Source: Malus domestica
Lineage: Eukaryota; Streptophyta; Magnoliopsida; Rosales; Rosaceae
Direction of reading: 5' to 3'
NCBI RefSeq assembly: GCF_042453785.1
Contig: NC_091669.1
Span: 13,342,501 to 13,406,500 of the forward strand
Length of the DNA: 64,000 bases
This document shows positions 1-11,400 of this stretch, piece after piece (position 1 is the stretch's first letter; each line of letters begins with the position of its first letter). The position numbers and the translations under genes are program-made. The notes under the pieces were generated by a model that searched no databases, was not told where the DNA came from, and saw only the letters and a program-made list of their open reading frames with translations.

Positions 1-1
1 A

Positions 2-118
2 GAAGAGATCTCAGAAGAAAATGCGCAAGACTTTGATGAAGTTCCTATAAAGTTGTTGCAAAATATATCATCTCCGGCTGCTGCAAAAACATATTCAAGT
101 CCCTCCAAAAAAGACTAG
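2..118 (+). CDS. 3' end of an unidentified gene (partial)
   Basis: The second frame is open from the window edge and runs 38 codons to a TAG at 116-118. The peptide is acidic at first (EEISEENAQDFDEVP) and ends in a serine/lysine-rich tail (SSPSKKD), which looks more like a real protein C-terminus than chance. No domain is visible because only the tail lies in the window, and I do not recognise the family. It could be the end of a transposon-encoded protein, since the following kilobases are repeats. The upstream sequence is needed to name it. Confidence 0.4.
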   Translation, partial: EEISEENAQDFDEVPIKLLQNISSPAAAKTYSSPSKKD

Positions 119-1790
119 GTAACTACCCTTAATGCTTACTTGTTCTGCAAGTGTTAATTTGTTTGTATACAAATCAAACACATCTATTTTCACTTTCCAA
201 TTATTTAAGGATCTTTCCATCCAACTCACTCCAGTCGAAATTTAGCGTTCTTAGCATAATACTTTATTTCGAATTGATATAATATTGTTTGTTTAATTTT
301 CCTCCAGAGCATTTTATTTGTTTCTATCTTATACAAAAAAAATACATACCACGTACTTTTATCTCATTGTCTTTCCCTATTTTCTTACTTGAAACAACAC
401 TTGGTTTTATTGTATTTTTCAGATCATGCAAAATGCGGTTATCAACTTTTTTCCTGTCCATTTGCCGCAGAAAGAACACTGAATCTTCCTTTTGAATTGA
501 TGTTATTTTGCTCCTTTAATCAAATATGCATCAAACAGTGTTTTTCTTATTTTTAGGTTTGTAAATAACTCTCTCTGATCTAGCGTAGACAATATTTTTT
601 GCATGTACATAGCACAGCATTTTGTAATATTTTGTATGCAAATGCTGGTCCCAATCTGTTATCTAGGTTGATCAATATTTTGGGGCATGTACATAGGCGG
701 TAGGCCAGCATTTTCCAATGCTTTCTGTCTAAATGTTGTCCAGAATGTCTATTTTAGGTTGGTCAATAATTTTTGCATGTACATAGTCCAGCATTTTCTG
801 ATCTTTTTTGTATACAAATGCTGGTCCCAATTTGGAATTGGGTGAAAACAATGAAGTATAGTAAATGGTCCCAATCTTTTGTTTATCTAAATTTATCTTG
901 CTGTTTTCTTGCACTCTCTCCGTTTTTCAAGCATGGTAACCAACATACTTTTTAATTCCTCTTTAAAAAGATGATTGCACACAAACATGTAGTTGGATAT
1001 TTTCTATTGGCTAACATGCATCTAGTCGTTGCCTAATAGACTAATTGGTTGGTAAGTCACATAGTACTATTACTTGGTAGAGAAATGCTAATTAAGAAGA
1101 CTCTTTTCAAATAAGGACTTTCTATGGGTTCTCTGTCACCTTATTTTTTCGGCACAATGTTTTATAACGTTGACACGAGAATTGTGTCAAAAGCATGAGA
1201 TGACAGAGAGTCTATGAAGAGTCTCACTTTTGAGAGAGTCTCCTTAACATTTCCCTACTCGGTATATAAACGTTTCTTGTGTGTATAATACAGATAAAAT
1301 AATGATGAGAAGTTAAAATGCATGCATCCCTCTCCCACCGCACCTTCCATAAAAAGTGTTTGTTAGAATATTTTTAATCCAACATATACCAAAAATATCC
1401 TAATATCCAAATGATAAAGGTTAGGGAAATCATATTTTGTATCACATTGATGTAATTTCTAATGTAGCAACTGCTGTGTACTTGACATGTTAGTTAATAA
1501 ATTCATTTCATTGGCTAATGATTGTATGAAACATTTGCTAGATCATGTGACATGGTATAAATATGTGATCCCCTAGCATCACTCTATTCAAATAACCGAC
1601 AAAACTTTTGCAAATGATATCCTTTACTTTTAACGATAATACTTGGGTACTCATAAGCGTGTACTCAACTTTTAATTTTGTCCAATATTTTTTTACACGT
1701 GTTATTGCTCTAGTCAAGAATTGACATGTTATTAATTTTTCTTGTGCTTTAAAAACCAAAGAACATGTGACATTTTTTTTTATTAGGCCA
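119..1790. other. AT-rich intergenic sequence
   Basis: No reading frame with gene-like composition is visible on either strand. Apart from the short minisatellite at 553-845, I see only AT-rich sequence with scattered homopolymers. Confidence 0.5.
553..845 (+). repeat. Three-unit minisatellite (about 86 bp)
   Basis: The word GCATGTACATAG recurs at 601, 685 and 773, each time followed by a variant of CCAGCATTTT, and in the outer two by a CAAATGCTGGTCCCAAT stretch. Units are diverged, so this is an old local duplication. Confidence 0.6.
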
Positions 1791-1799
1791 AATCAGAAA

Positions 1800-2345
1800 G
1801 TGAGTATTATGTCGTTATCGGGTCAATTTTTAAGAACACGTTAAGATAACAAGTTTGACACGACATGACCTGTTAATAACGTATATGAAACAAAAACGAA
1901 AAACACAACTTGTTTACCAGATCTCCAAAATACCCTAAAATTAAATATACTAATTAATTTTGCAGTGGGCTAGGTGGTTTTTAACTAGGTCGGGACAATT
2001 CTAGTTCCTAGGCCATCTAGAAGTGGCCCCGACTCAACCTTAAGGTCTCTTGCAAGCATAGTGTGGCTAAACTCATCCTCTTCTTTTAATGTAAATAATA
2101 TCATTTGTTAAAAAAAATAAAAATAAAAAATTCTCGTTTTCCTCGCGAAGGATTGGACCATTTTTCGCTTTGCTAGGCCGAGTTAGGCCCAAACAAGACT
2201 TTGATCCCTTTGCCTCTTTGCTGGGCTGGGTCCCACTCAAAGAAAGATTTGGACCCTTCTACTCAAACAATGACTTTGTCCCAGTTCATCTTGTTAGATA
2301 CGGCCCACTCTAATAAGGACGCGTGCCCTTTTACGGGTTGTTAGG
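1800..2345 (+). repeat. Degenerate dispersed repeat, copy 1
   Basis: This block shares two segments with 3775-4225. One is built on phrases such as TTAAGAACACG and the words around 'gtttaccag'. The other contains CTACTCAAACAATGACTTTG, at about 2259 here and 4118 there. The order is the same and the copies are in direct orientation about 1.9 kb apart. I cannot find clean termini or a target-site duplication. Confidence 0.5.
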
Positions 2346-3774
2346 CCGATCCTTCACTGGTTTAGCAACTTTTTGGAGCGTTATTTATTTAGAGCATATT
2401 GTCTTGCTTAAAATTGTAGCATTGGCCAAACCGCATGTGAACCATGTATGAAGCCCTCGCCAAAGACAAACCATTTTAGCCACCACTCATGTGCCAAGGA
2501 CTTGGACCAATGAATTCTATACAGTGTTTTTTTAGTTTTTTATTTTTTAATTTTACTCTTAAAGAAATAATTTTTTTAGTCATGTTTGTGCCCTTGGTAG
2601 TTAGAGTTTTGCTCCAATAGAAAGTGAAATCAAATTTCAGAGCTTGAAGATAAAGAATTTTAGAATGCTAGTTATTACGTCATAAATGACCTAGGTGTAT
2701 TCAAATAATAAATTTTATTTATTTATTTGTATATCTATACATCGGGTCTTTTAAATTTCCAGAATCTTTTTATTTTAGAAAGATTATCTTCGTCTTTGTT
2801 TATGTCTCGGTTAGAACAAATTACTATAATTTTACTTGAAAACCTTCTAGGTCTACCAGTATATGTTTGACAAAATGTTTTCCTCTATTCAGCCTAGGAA
2901 GCCGCCAAGAAGGAATTTGATCATTCTTTGGGATTGGTGTACGGATGACAGATGCAACGTACCGACCAAGCTAAGCGATTGAGCGACCAAGGAATCACGT
3001 CTTGGTCTAGGTCTGATCAATACATTGGGGGCATTGGATTTTATGTTTTTTGTGTTTTTGAGTTCATATGAAAGACGATAATTGATTGAAGATGCAACAG
3101 TGAAGAATATAACGCAAATACAGAAATGCAGACGGAGATAGCCATTAAACTAATAAGAATAATTTAAATAATAAAATAACTTTTGTGATTCGGAAGGTTA
3201 GTGCACCCTGTGCCCTCCCCCTCCCCGGCAAGGTTAATTAATGAGTTCAAATTTTTCAATCAAATTTTATAAATTAAAATGTGTGATTGTTGATAATTAG
3301 ATTATTATTTAAGTATTGTTAATATACTTATTTCTTATTATTGATACATTATTTAGTTTGTAAATTTGATTTAAAATTTTGGTCTACCTACTACCTAGCG
3401 TTACTCTAATTTGAATCCTCTTCCGGGTTGGTTGAAGTTGCCCTAGTCTCCTTTCATTTGTAAATACTGTCATGTGCAAGCTACCTTAATTATCCTCCAT
3501 GCATATTGAATCCGAGCTTGTAAGCTTTTATTCGGTTCGGATCGCAAGTTCACCTTACATGGATTTAGGGTTGAGAAGGATCTTAACAGTGTCAGAAGCA
3601 TCATCACATGTCCGAAATGCTAGGTCAGAAAGATTGATTGCGGGTCTAAGATGTCACTAGGACAAGAAACTCGTCATTCATTTTAAACCACTAGGCCTTT
3701 ATTTTTTTTACTTATTTTCTTGGTGCAAAATACTAGGTCTGTCAATTTTTTGCATGATTGTTAACATGGCACGA

Positions 3775-4225
3775 ACGATATGAAAATAATAGGTTACGGG
3801 TTACCCGTTAAGAACCGCTTCACAAGTCGGGTCATTAGCAAGTCACTCATTAAGAACCCGATAAGATATTGTTTGCAAGATGTAGACATACATGATCGTT
3901 TATTGCATGACCCGTTAACCTGATACAAAATGACATGATCTATTAATAAATTTGGTCATTATTAGGTCACCTATTAAGAACACGATAAGATAATGAGTTT
4001 AATACGACATGACTCATTAAAATAGCGAATACAACATGAAAGTAACAAATACGACTCGTTTACCAGGTCTACAAGATACCATAAAACTAATTAATACTAA
4101 CTAAGGACTTTGGACCCTTCTACTCAAACAATGACTTTGTCCCTTTTCATCTTGTTAGATACGGACCCTCTCTAATAAGGACTTTGGCCCTTTCCTCCAT
4201 GTTAGGTGGAGTCGTAATTTAACAA
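3775..4225 (+). repeat. Degenerate dispersed repeat, copy 2
   Basis: This is the second copy of the block at 1800-2345, with the same two shared segments in the same order. It also contains an extra tandem-like phrase (CCCGTTAAGAACC, then CATTAAGAACCCG). It could be a duplicated non-autonomous DNA element or LTR debris; no coding sequence is visible. Confidence 0.45.
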
Positions 4226-4320
4226 GGTCTTGGATGGATTTTACAAGACCATAAGGCCGTGGACATGCTCATCCTTGGTCGGCCATAATTGTATTTAGTG
4301 TTTTATTTATTCTACTTGAT

Positions 4321-5036
4321 TGTTGGTGTCAAAACTCGGACAAAGTCCGGATTGGATTCAACACGTATTTGCTTCGAATATTGTTTTTTATCTCAGTGCC
4401 ACGAGATGTGATAAACCCCACCCTAAATTAATTGTATTTTCATATTTACTGGAATTATGAATTTACATTTTTGCCCCTTATCCTCTACCCAATCCGGATC
4501 CCCTTTTGGATTTTCTCTTGACCCTCACTCTCTCTGACTGCCAAATGGCAGCTCCCCCACTTTCCTCTCTTCTCCCCCGAGTACTCTTTCTTCGGTCACA
4601 CTCTCTCCCTCTCGTAGATCCCTCCCCCTCTCCCCGAACCTACGCATAAACACACACCAAAGTTGACAACGACAGCGAGACGGCACCACCATCACCCCCA
4701 GTGTCGACTCTCTCTCGCTCCCTCATCCTCTGTGAAGCACAGAAAGCTCAGGAAGTGAGTCGGCGAGCCCGTGACTTTCGAGCCAAAAATTCGGCCAACT
4801 CCGGCCACCACACGGTGTGTTGCAAGTACGAACCTCTTCCCTTCTCTCGTACCTTTAATTCTAAAGGTAGATCGTAAGGTAAGGTGGTGATTCAACGTCG
4901 ACCGAAGCACAGGAGGCTTCGACCTTCTTCCTCGGCGAGAAACGGGCTGGCTTGAACCAAACCCACAAGCCTGAGTCCTTTAGCCCAAAGCCTTGGGCCG
5001 GGCATTCAAGCCCATTAGAACCCTAAACCCAACCCT
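4321..5036. other. Possible LTR-like sequence, left of the CACTA insertion
   Basis: GC-richer than its surroundings, with CCC/TCTCTC-rich and GCCCAAAGCC-type stretches that resemble plant LTR sequence. It appears continuous in composition with 9741-11400 once the CACTA element is removed. No termini with a matching 5-bp target duplication could be found, so the assignment is tentative. Confidence 0.3.
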
Positions 5037-5408
5037 TTTCACTACTACAATATTAGCTTTAGGTGTCGGACGATCATGGCAGTTAATAAGTCATCATGAC
5101 GGATAAAAGATATCCGACACATAATTTATTTACTGTCGGATTAAAGTTACTTTATGTCGGATATATCCAACATAAATTCCTGGCGGATTTTTCCTAACGG
5201 ATATAGCCACCATAAAATTATTATAACCCTCAGTATTTTTGAATTCTTTGTTTTTAATATTTTTAACATATTTTGGCAGTTTCTAAGTTAATGGTGGCGG
5301 TTATAACCGACAGAAATTGACTATTTTATTATTTTAAAATGTTACATTGATTAAAAATAAATAAATAAATAAACAAATGGTTTAAATTTTTTTTTCACTC
5401 ACGGTCCC

Positions 5409-7570
5409 GTTACCTAATCTCTTAATGTTTTGTTTTTTTTTTTTTTTACAATTTTTTACACATGCTATCTCGGAGTATATACAAACATATTTGATGGTTG
5501 GATCGTTGAAACTAGTTTCGTAGAATGCATATCCTATCAAATTGATAGATTTAACAAACACTTAAGAGTTAATGTTATACTTCCATTAAGTATAAAACAT
5601 TATCCACTAGTGTAAATATTTTAAATCGAAGATCGAATTCGTTCAATGCATTCTTATAGGGTCGAGGAGTGTAGCTGTAAAAAATCATCAAAATCAAAGT
5701 TAAAATAACTGTTAAATTGTGATTTTTTGTTTACAACCATCGAAAATTTTTGTTTCGTTACCTAATCTCTGAATGTTTGTTTTTTACGTATACAATCTCG
5801 GAGTGTGTAAAAATAAGTTTGACGGTTGGATCGTTGAAAAAAGTTTCATAGAATGCATATTGCATCAAAATTGTAGATTAAACAAACACTTAGAGTTAAT
5901 ATTATACTTCTATAAAGTATAAAATAAGATTTTTTGGTATCCACTAGTGTAAATATTTTAAATTGAAGATCAAATTTATTCATTACATTTTTATAGGGTT
6001 GAGGAATGTAGCTGTAAAAAATCATCAAAATCGGAGCTAAAATAACCGTTAAATTGTGATTTTTCTTTTATAACCGTCGAAAACTTTTGTTCCGTTACCT
6101 AATCTTTGAATGTTTGTTTTTTTTACGATTTTTTACGTATGCAATCTCAGAGTGTGTACAAATAAGTTTGACTGTTGGATCGTTGAAAAACGTTTCATAG
6201 AATGCATATTGCGTCAAAACGGTAGATTAAACAAACACTTAGAGTTAATATTATACTTCTATTAAGTATAAAATAAGATTTTGTGGAATCCACCAGTGTA
6301 AATATTTAAATTAAAGATCGAATTTATTCATTACATTCTTATAAGGTCGAGAAGTGTAGCAGTAAAAAATCATCAAAATCGGAGCTAAAATAACCGTTAA
6401 ATTGTGATTTTTCATTTATAACCGTCGAAATTTTTTGTTCCGTTACGTAATCTCTGAATGTTTGGTTTTTACGATTTTTTACGTATGCAATCTCGGAGTG
6501 TGTAAAAATAAGTTTGACGGTTGGATCGTTGAAAAAAGTTTCGTAGAATGCATGTTGCATCAAAACGGTAGATTAAACAAACACTTGAGTTAATATTATA
6601 CTTCAATTAAGTATAAAATAAGATTTTGTGGTATCTACTAGTGTAAATATTTTAAATTGAAGATCAAATTTATTCATTACATTCTTATAGGGTTGAGGAG
6701 TGTAGCTGTAAAAAAATCATCAAATCGGAGCTAAAATAACCGTTAAATTGTGATTTTTCTTTTATAACCGTCGAAAACTTTTGTTCCATTACCTAATCTC
6801 TGAATGTTTGTTTTTTACGAAAGCAATCTCGGAGTGTGTACAAATAAGTTTGACGGTTGGATTGTTGAAAAAAGTTTCGTAGAATGCATATTGCGTCAAA
6901 ACGGTAGATTAAACAAACACTTAGAGTTAATATTATACTTCTATTAAGTATAAAATAAGATTTTGTGGAATCCACTAGTGTAAATATTTTAAATTAAAGA
7001 TCGAATTTATTCATTACATTCTTGTAGGGTCGAGGAGTGTAGTTGAAAAAAATCATCAAAATCGGAGCTAAAATAACCGTTAAATTGTGATTGTTCGTTT
7101 ATAACCGTCGAAATTTTTTGTTCCGTTACGTAATTTCTGAACGTTTGTTTTTTACGAATTTTTACGTATGCAATCTCGGAGTGTGTACAAATAAGTTTGA
7201 CGATTGGATCGTTGAAAAAGTTTCGTAGAATGCATGTTGCGTCAAAACGGTAGATTAAACCACTTGAGTTAATATTATACTTCAATTAAGTATAAAATAA
7301 GATTTTGTGGTATCCACTAGTGTAAATATTTTAAATTGAAGATCAAATTTATTTATTACATTCTTATAGGGTTGAGGAGTGTAGCTGCAAAAAATCATCA
7401 AAATCGGAGCTAAAATAACCGTTAAATTATGATTTTTCTGTTACAACCGTCGAAAACTTTTTTTTCCGTTATCTAATCTTTGAATGTTTGTTTTTTACGA
7501 TTTTGTATGTAAGCAATCTTGGAATGTGTACAAATAAGTTTGACGGTTGGATCGTTGAAAAAAGTTTCGT
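5409..7570 (+). repeat. Tandem array of about 343-bp units inside the CACTA element
   Basis: A landmark of the form GTTACCTAATCTCTGAATG recurs at 5409, 5757, 6094, 6442, 6788, 7125 and 7468, giving spacings of 337-348 bp. Six units are complete and the seventh stops after about 100 bp at a GTTTCGTA junction near 7570. Units share TTTGACGGTTGGATCGTTGA and TAGAATGCAT motifs. The later units resemble each other more than the first. Stop codons occur throughout, so the open stretches are not genes. Confidence 0.9.
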
Positions 7571-8300
7571 AACAAAATTTTGGTGGGGAATTTAAAATTT
7601 TTGGAGGGAATTTAAAATTTTGGGGGGATTTTTGCCGCCATTTTTTTTTCTGTGCAACTTTCACGCACACACTTGAACACAAACATTACCTATTGGTAGC
7701 CTCTAAGAGTGCCACGTCTATCTCTCTTCTCTCAAGGCATCTTCTGGCATTGAGACCGAAAGCAAAACTTGTGGCAAAATACTTGTTGAACCTAGTCCAG
7801 ACTCTATGTGAGTTTTGACTCAACAAATACAAGTGGATGAACATTTGAAAAAAAAACTTCTTCTTATTATATTATGACATTTAATATACCAAACCGTTTT
7901 TGTTATACACTAAAAAATCTCTCCTCCTTCACATGCATAAAATGCAGGAAATATATATACAAATATATTCCTACCTCCCAAGCTCCAAGTTAAGGTGAAT
8001 AAGTATTGTATTCTCTATTCCTCAACAGTTAATAATTAAATTGATATTTTTCCATTACCATATGTGTGCCTTGGTAATCAACCAACCAATAAATTATTCT
8101 AAGGAATGTGTTTATACAATAATTGTACAATAATCGTACATCAAATATTCTTCATTACCAGCCGAATAACTTAAGTCATGGATAGGTCTATTGGTAGGGA
8201 ATTTAAAATCGTAACAAAATTTGGTTGGGGGGGGGGGGGGGGGAAATAATTTTGGGAAGGAATTTTGGGGGGAATTTTGCCATCATTTTTTTTTCTGTCA
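7567..8300. repeat. G-rich segment present twice around a 0.55-kb insert
   Basis: A segment starting CGTAACAAAATTT, continuing through G runs and GGGGGGA(A)TTTT, then GCC followed by a T run and TTTTCTGT, occurs at about 7567-7655 and again at about 8208-8300. The second copy contains an uninterrupted run of about 18 G. The intervening sequence has no gene. This looks like a segmental duplication or an insertion that copied its flank. Confidence 0.55.
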
Positions 8301-8484
8301 GTTATAACCGACAGTAATGAAAATTTTCTGTCGGTTTATATTTTAAAAAAATGTTTCTGTCGGTTTTAACCGACAATAATGAAAAATTTCCAAAATAAAA
8401 CTCCTCAATCTCTTCATTGTGCCGGTGTTTCTCCCTTCACCCTTTTCTTCTCCTTCTCTTCTCCCCTTCTCCTTCTCGCTTCAA

Positions 8485-8942
<458 letters not shown>

Positions 8943-9740
8943 GTACCCTTCTCCTTCATTTTTCCATTTTTTTATTTTTTTTATTTTTTAACTTCATTGA
9001 ATTTTATTCTTTGGTTGTAAAGTTCGAATTTTCTGCTGCATTCTATTTTTAGCTTAGAAAAATTGAGGGGAAATAGAAGGACATTTTTTTGGGACTTCAT
9101 TTGGGTAGAGTTGGAAGTTCAGTGCTACATATTTATGCTTTTTCAAGTATTTTGGAGCTAGTAAGCAGATTTTGATCTCTATGAACTGCGTTGTTATTAT
9201 TGTTTTCGGAATCTCGGATTAGAGATTTACGACCAACTCAACCATTCCCTAAACAATAAGGTCACTTACTGTGTTGTTTGGAGAACTTGATATGGAAAAT
9301 GCAGTGGATGCCCTCCAGGCGAACTTGAATACCGAAAGAAATGATTCAGAGAGTGATTTATATTTTTTTTATTAATATATTTTATGTCGGTTTTATCTGA
9401 CAAGAATGCTTTTATTTATTCATTATTAATAAATTCTCTGTCGGTTGTATCTGACACAAGTTTTGTTGGTTTTAGTAGTTTCTGTCGGTTTTAGCCGACA
9501 GAGAATGCTCTTATTTATTCATTATTAATATATTCTCTGTCGGTTATATCCGACACAATTTCTGTCGGTTTTAGAGTATTTTCTGTCGGAAAATTCATTT
9601 CCTAACGCTGGCAGATCTGTCGGTTATTATATCCGCCACTGCATCAATTTTCTGTCAGATTTAGCTTAATATCTGACAATAATATGTGCTTTTTGTCGGT
9701 TATCATAGCGACACTAATACATGGTTTCTTAGTAGTGTTT

Positions 9741-11400
9741 GAACCTTACCAAAAACGAAGCCTTCGAGCCAAGTTGACATGGGCCTTCAGCCCAATAAAC
9801 CTAGGCTCAACCTTGTGGCCCAGTTTCTTTAAGCCCAGGCCTCTGGGTCTTAGAATCCGACCCAGTTGTGAAGGCCAGGCCTAATTAGCCCAAGTTCAGG
9901 ACTCGAGCCCAAATCGGACCCGGATTCGGCCCAACCCGGTCGGATCCTAAAACCTTGGCTGCGATTGGTTAGTGTGTAGGCCTGTGTGTCGAAGCGTGTG
10001 AGGGCAAGCAATGGCCGGCACGTGGTGCATACACGTCTACGCCTACGGCGGCCCCATCGACCTATTTCGGTGCATGGCCGTTGGAGCCGCCACCATGCGA
10101 CGACGTGTGGGAGAAACCAAGGTTCCCCCTTATATTTTTCGACGTCCTGAGTCCGTTTATGACATCCGTTTCCTGAAATTCAATCATTTGAATAAAGTTT
10201 TATAAATTGGACCCTTTATGTGCTTAGGTGCATTTCGTTAGCTGTGTTTCCGTCTTCGCTAGTTTGCATGGCTCTTCGACGGTGAAGTATCTGTTAGTTG
10301 ATCCCTTCTAAATGCATATTTTATTATTAGAAATGCATACATGAAAAGCATGATTTAATGGTTACGTTTTATGAAATGTTTATGAGTAATTTGAGATATT
10401 ATGCTTTACTGAGAATATTTTGGAACATCATACCTTATCGTTTTTACCGTTCTTTGTAGTATAAATGATTGATGACTATATATTATTTAAAACATGTTTT
10501 ATGATATGTTGTTTGAGCTATTGAGCTCCTTAAGATATATGTACTTATGTTGGAAAGTATATATTTAATGTTTTTTTGCTTATCTAGTGGTCACTGTCCT
10601 GCTTACGGGCGATGTTCTACCTATGAGCGTATGTTCTGCCTACGGGCGTATGTTCTACTTATAGGCATATGTCCTGCCTTGCCTACGAGCGTATGTTCTG
10701 CCTACGGGTGTATGTTCTGCCTATAGGCGTATCTCCTGGCTTCGGGCGATATTGATACCACTATTTAGTACATCATATATAATATATGTTTTATGAAAGG
10801 TTTTATGGCATGTTAGGGTTTTTGGAAAACCTATCACTTAATATGCTACTAGTTTTCATAAACTTTGGGGGGTTAGTACATTGTGGAATATTTATGTTCA
10901 TACTACTTATATATCAACTTGGTCCACTCATGTTTGTTTTGCACCCCCTCAGGACATAGAAACGAGGCTTACGGACCGAGCTACGAGGACTTCTCTTACC
11001 AGTGATCCTTGTGTCATCTCCTCTATGTTTGACATCACTTGTAATGGCACTTCTGTACTACCTTTTGCTTGTAATTTGTTTTAGTAGTATGCTCTGAACA
11101 TGTCATGCATTGTCACTAGTTCATTGTTGGCAGTTGAATATTCTTATATTTCGGAAAGGTTGTATTTTGAATATTATATGCATAGTTGCGCGAAATTTAT
11201 ATGCATGTTTCATATGTTCTTGGCATATGCATTCATTAAATGGCTTGCGTCACCCTCGGGTGTTGGCCAGCACGTGGCCATCTCGCTATCCCCTGGACAT
11301 CGGAATCGGGGAGTGTCAAGATGGTTCAAGAGAAAAAGAGAACAAGCATGCCACTGTTGTAGGCAGTTAACAGACAGTGTTTGCATTTGAGTGTGTGTAA
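9741..11400. other. Possible LTR-like sequence, right of the CACTA insertion
   Basis: This resumes the interrupted sequence left of 5037. It contains a short tandem tract (10598-10749) and GC-rich stretches reminiscent of a long LTR. Open frames here lack recognisable domains. Confidence 0.3.
10598..10749 (+). repeat. Short tandem repeat, about 21-bp units
   Basis: About seven variants of ATGTTCTGCCTACGGGCGT follow one another, differing at a few positions (ATAGGC, GAGCG, GGGTG). This kind of tract is common inside plant LTRs. Confidence 0.75.

Noticed and set aside
1800..4225. Direct repeats at 1800-2345 and 3775-4225 as LTRs of one retrotransposon
   Set aside because: No TG...CA ends, no 5-bp duplication, no primer site and no coding interior; the copies also differ in internal spacing.
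5846..7682. Several open stretches of 60-90 codons on the minus strand
   Set aside because: They are repeated versions of the same 343-bp unit and carry no domain; repeat artefact.
9298..9350. Short open stretch MENAVDALQANLNTERN resembling ribosome recycling factor
   Set aside because: Only about 17 residues and a loose resemblance; not enough to call a second captured gene.
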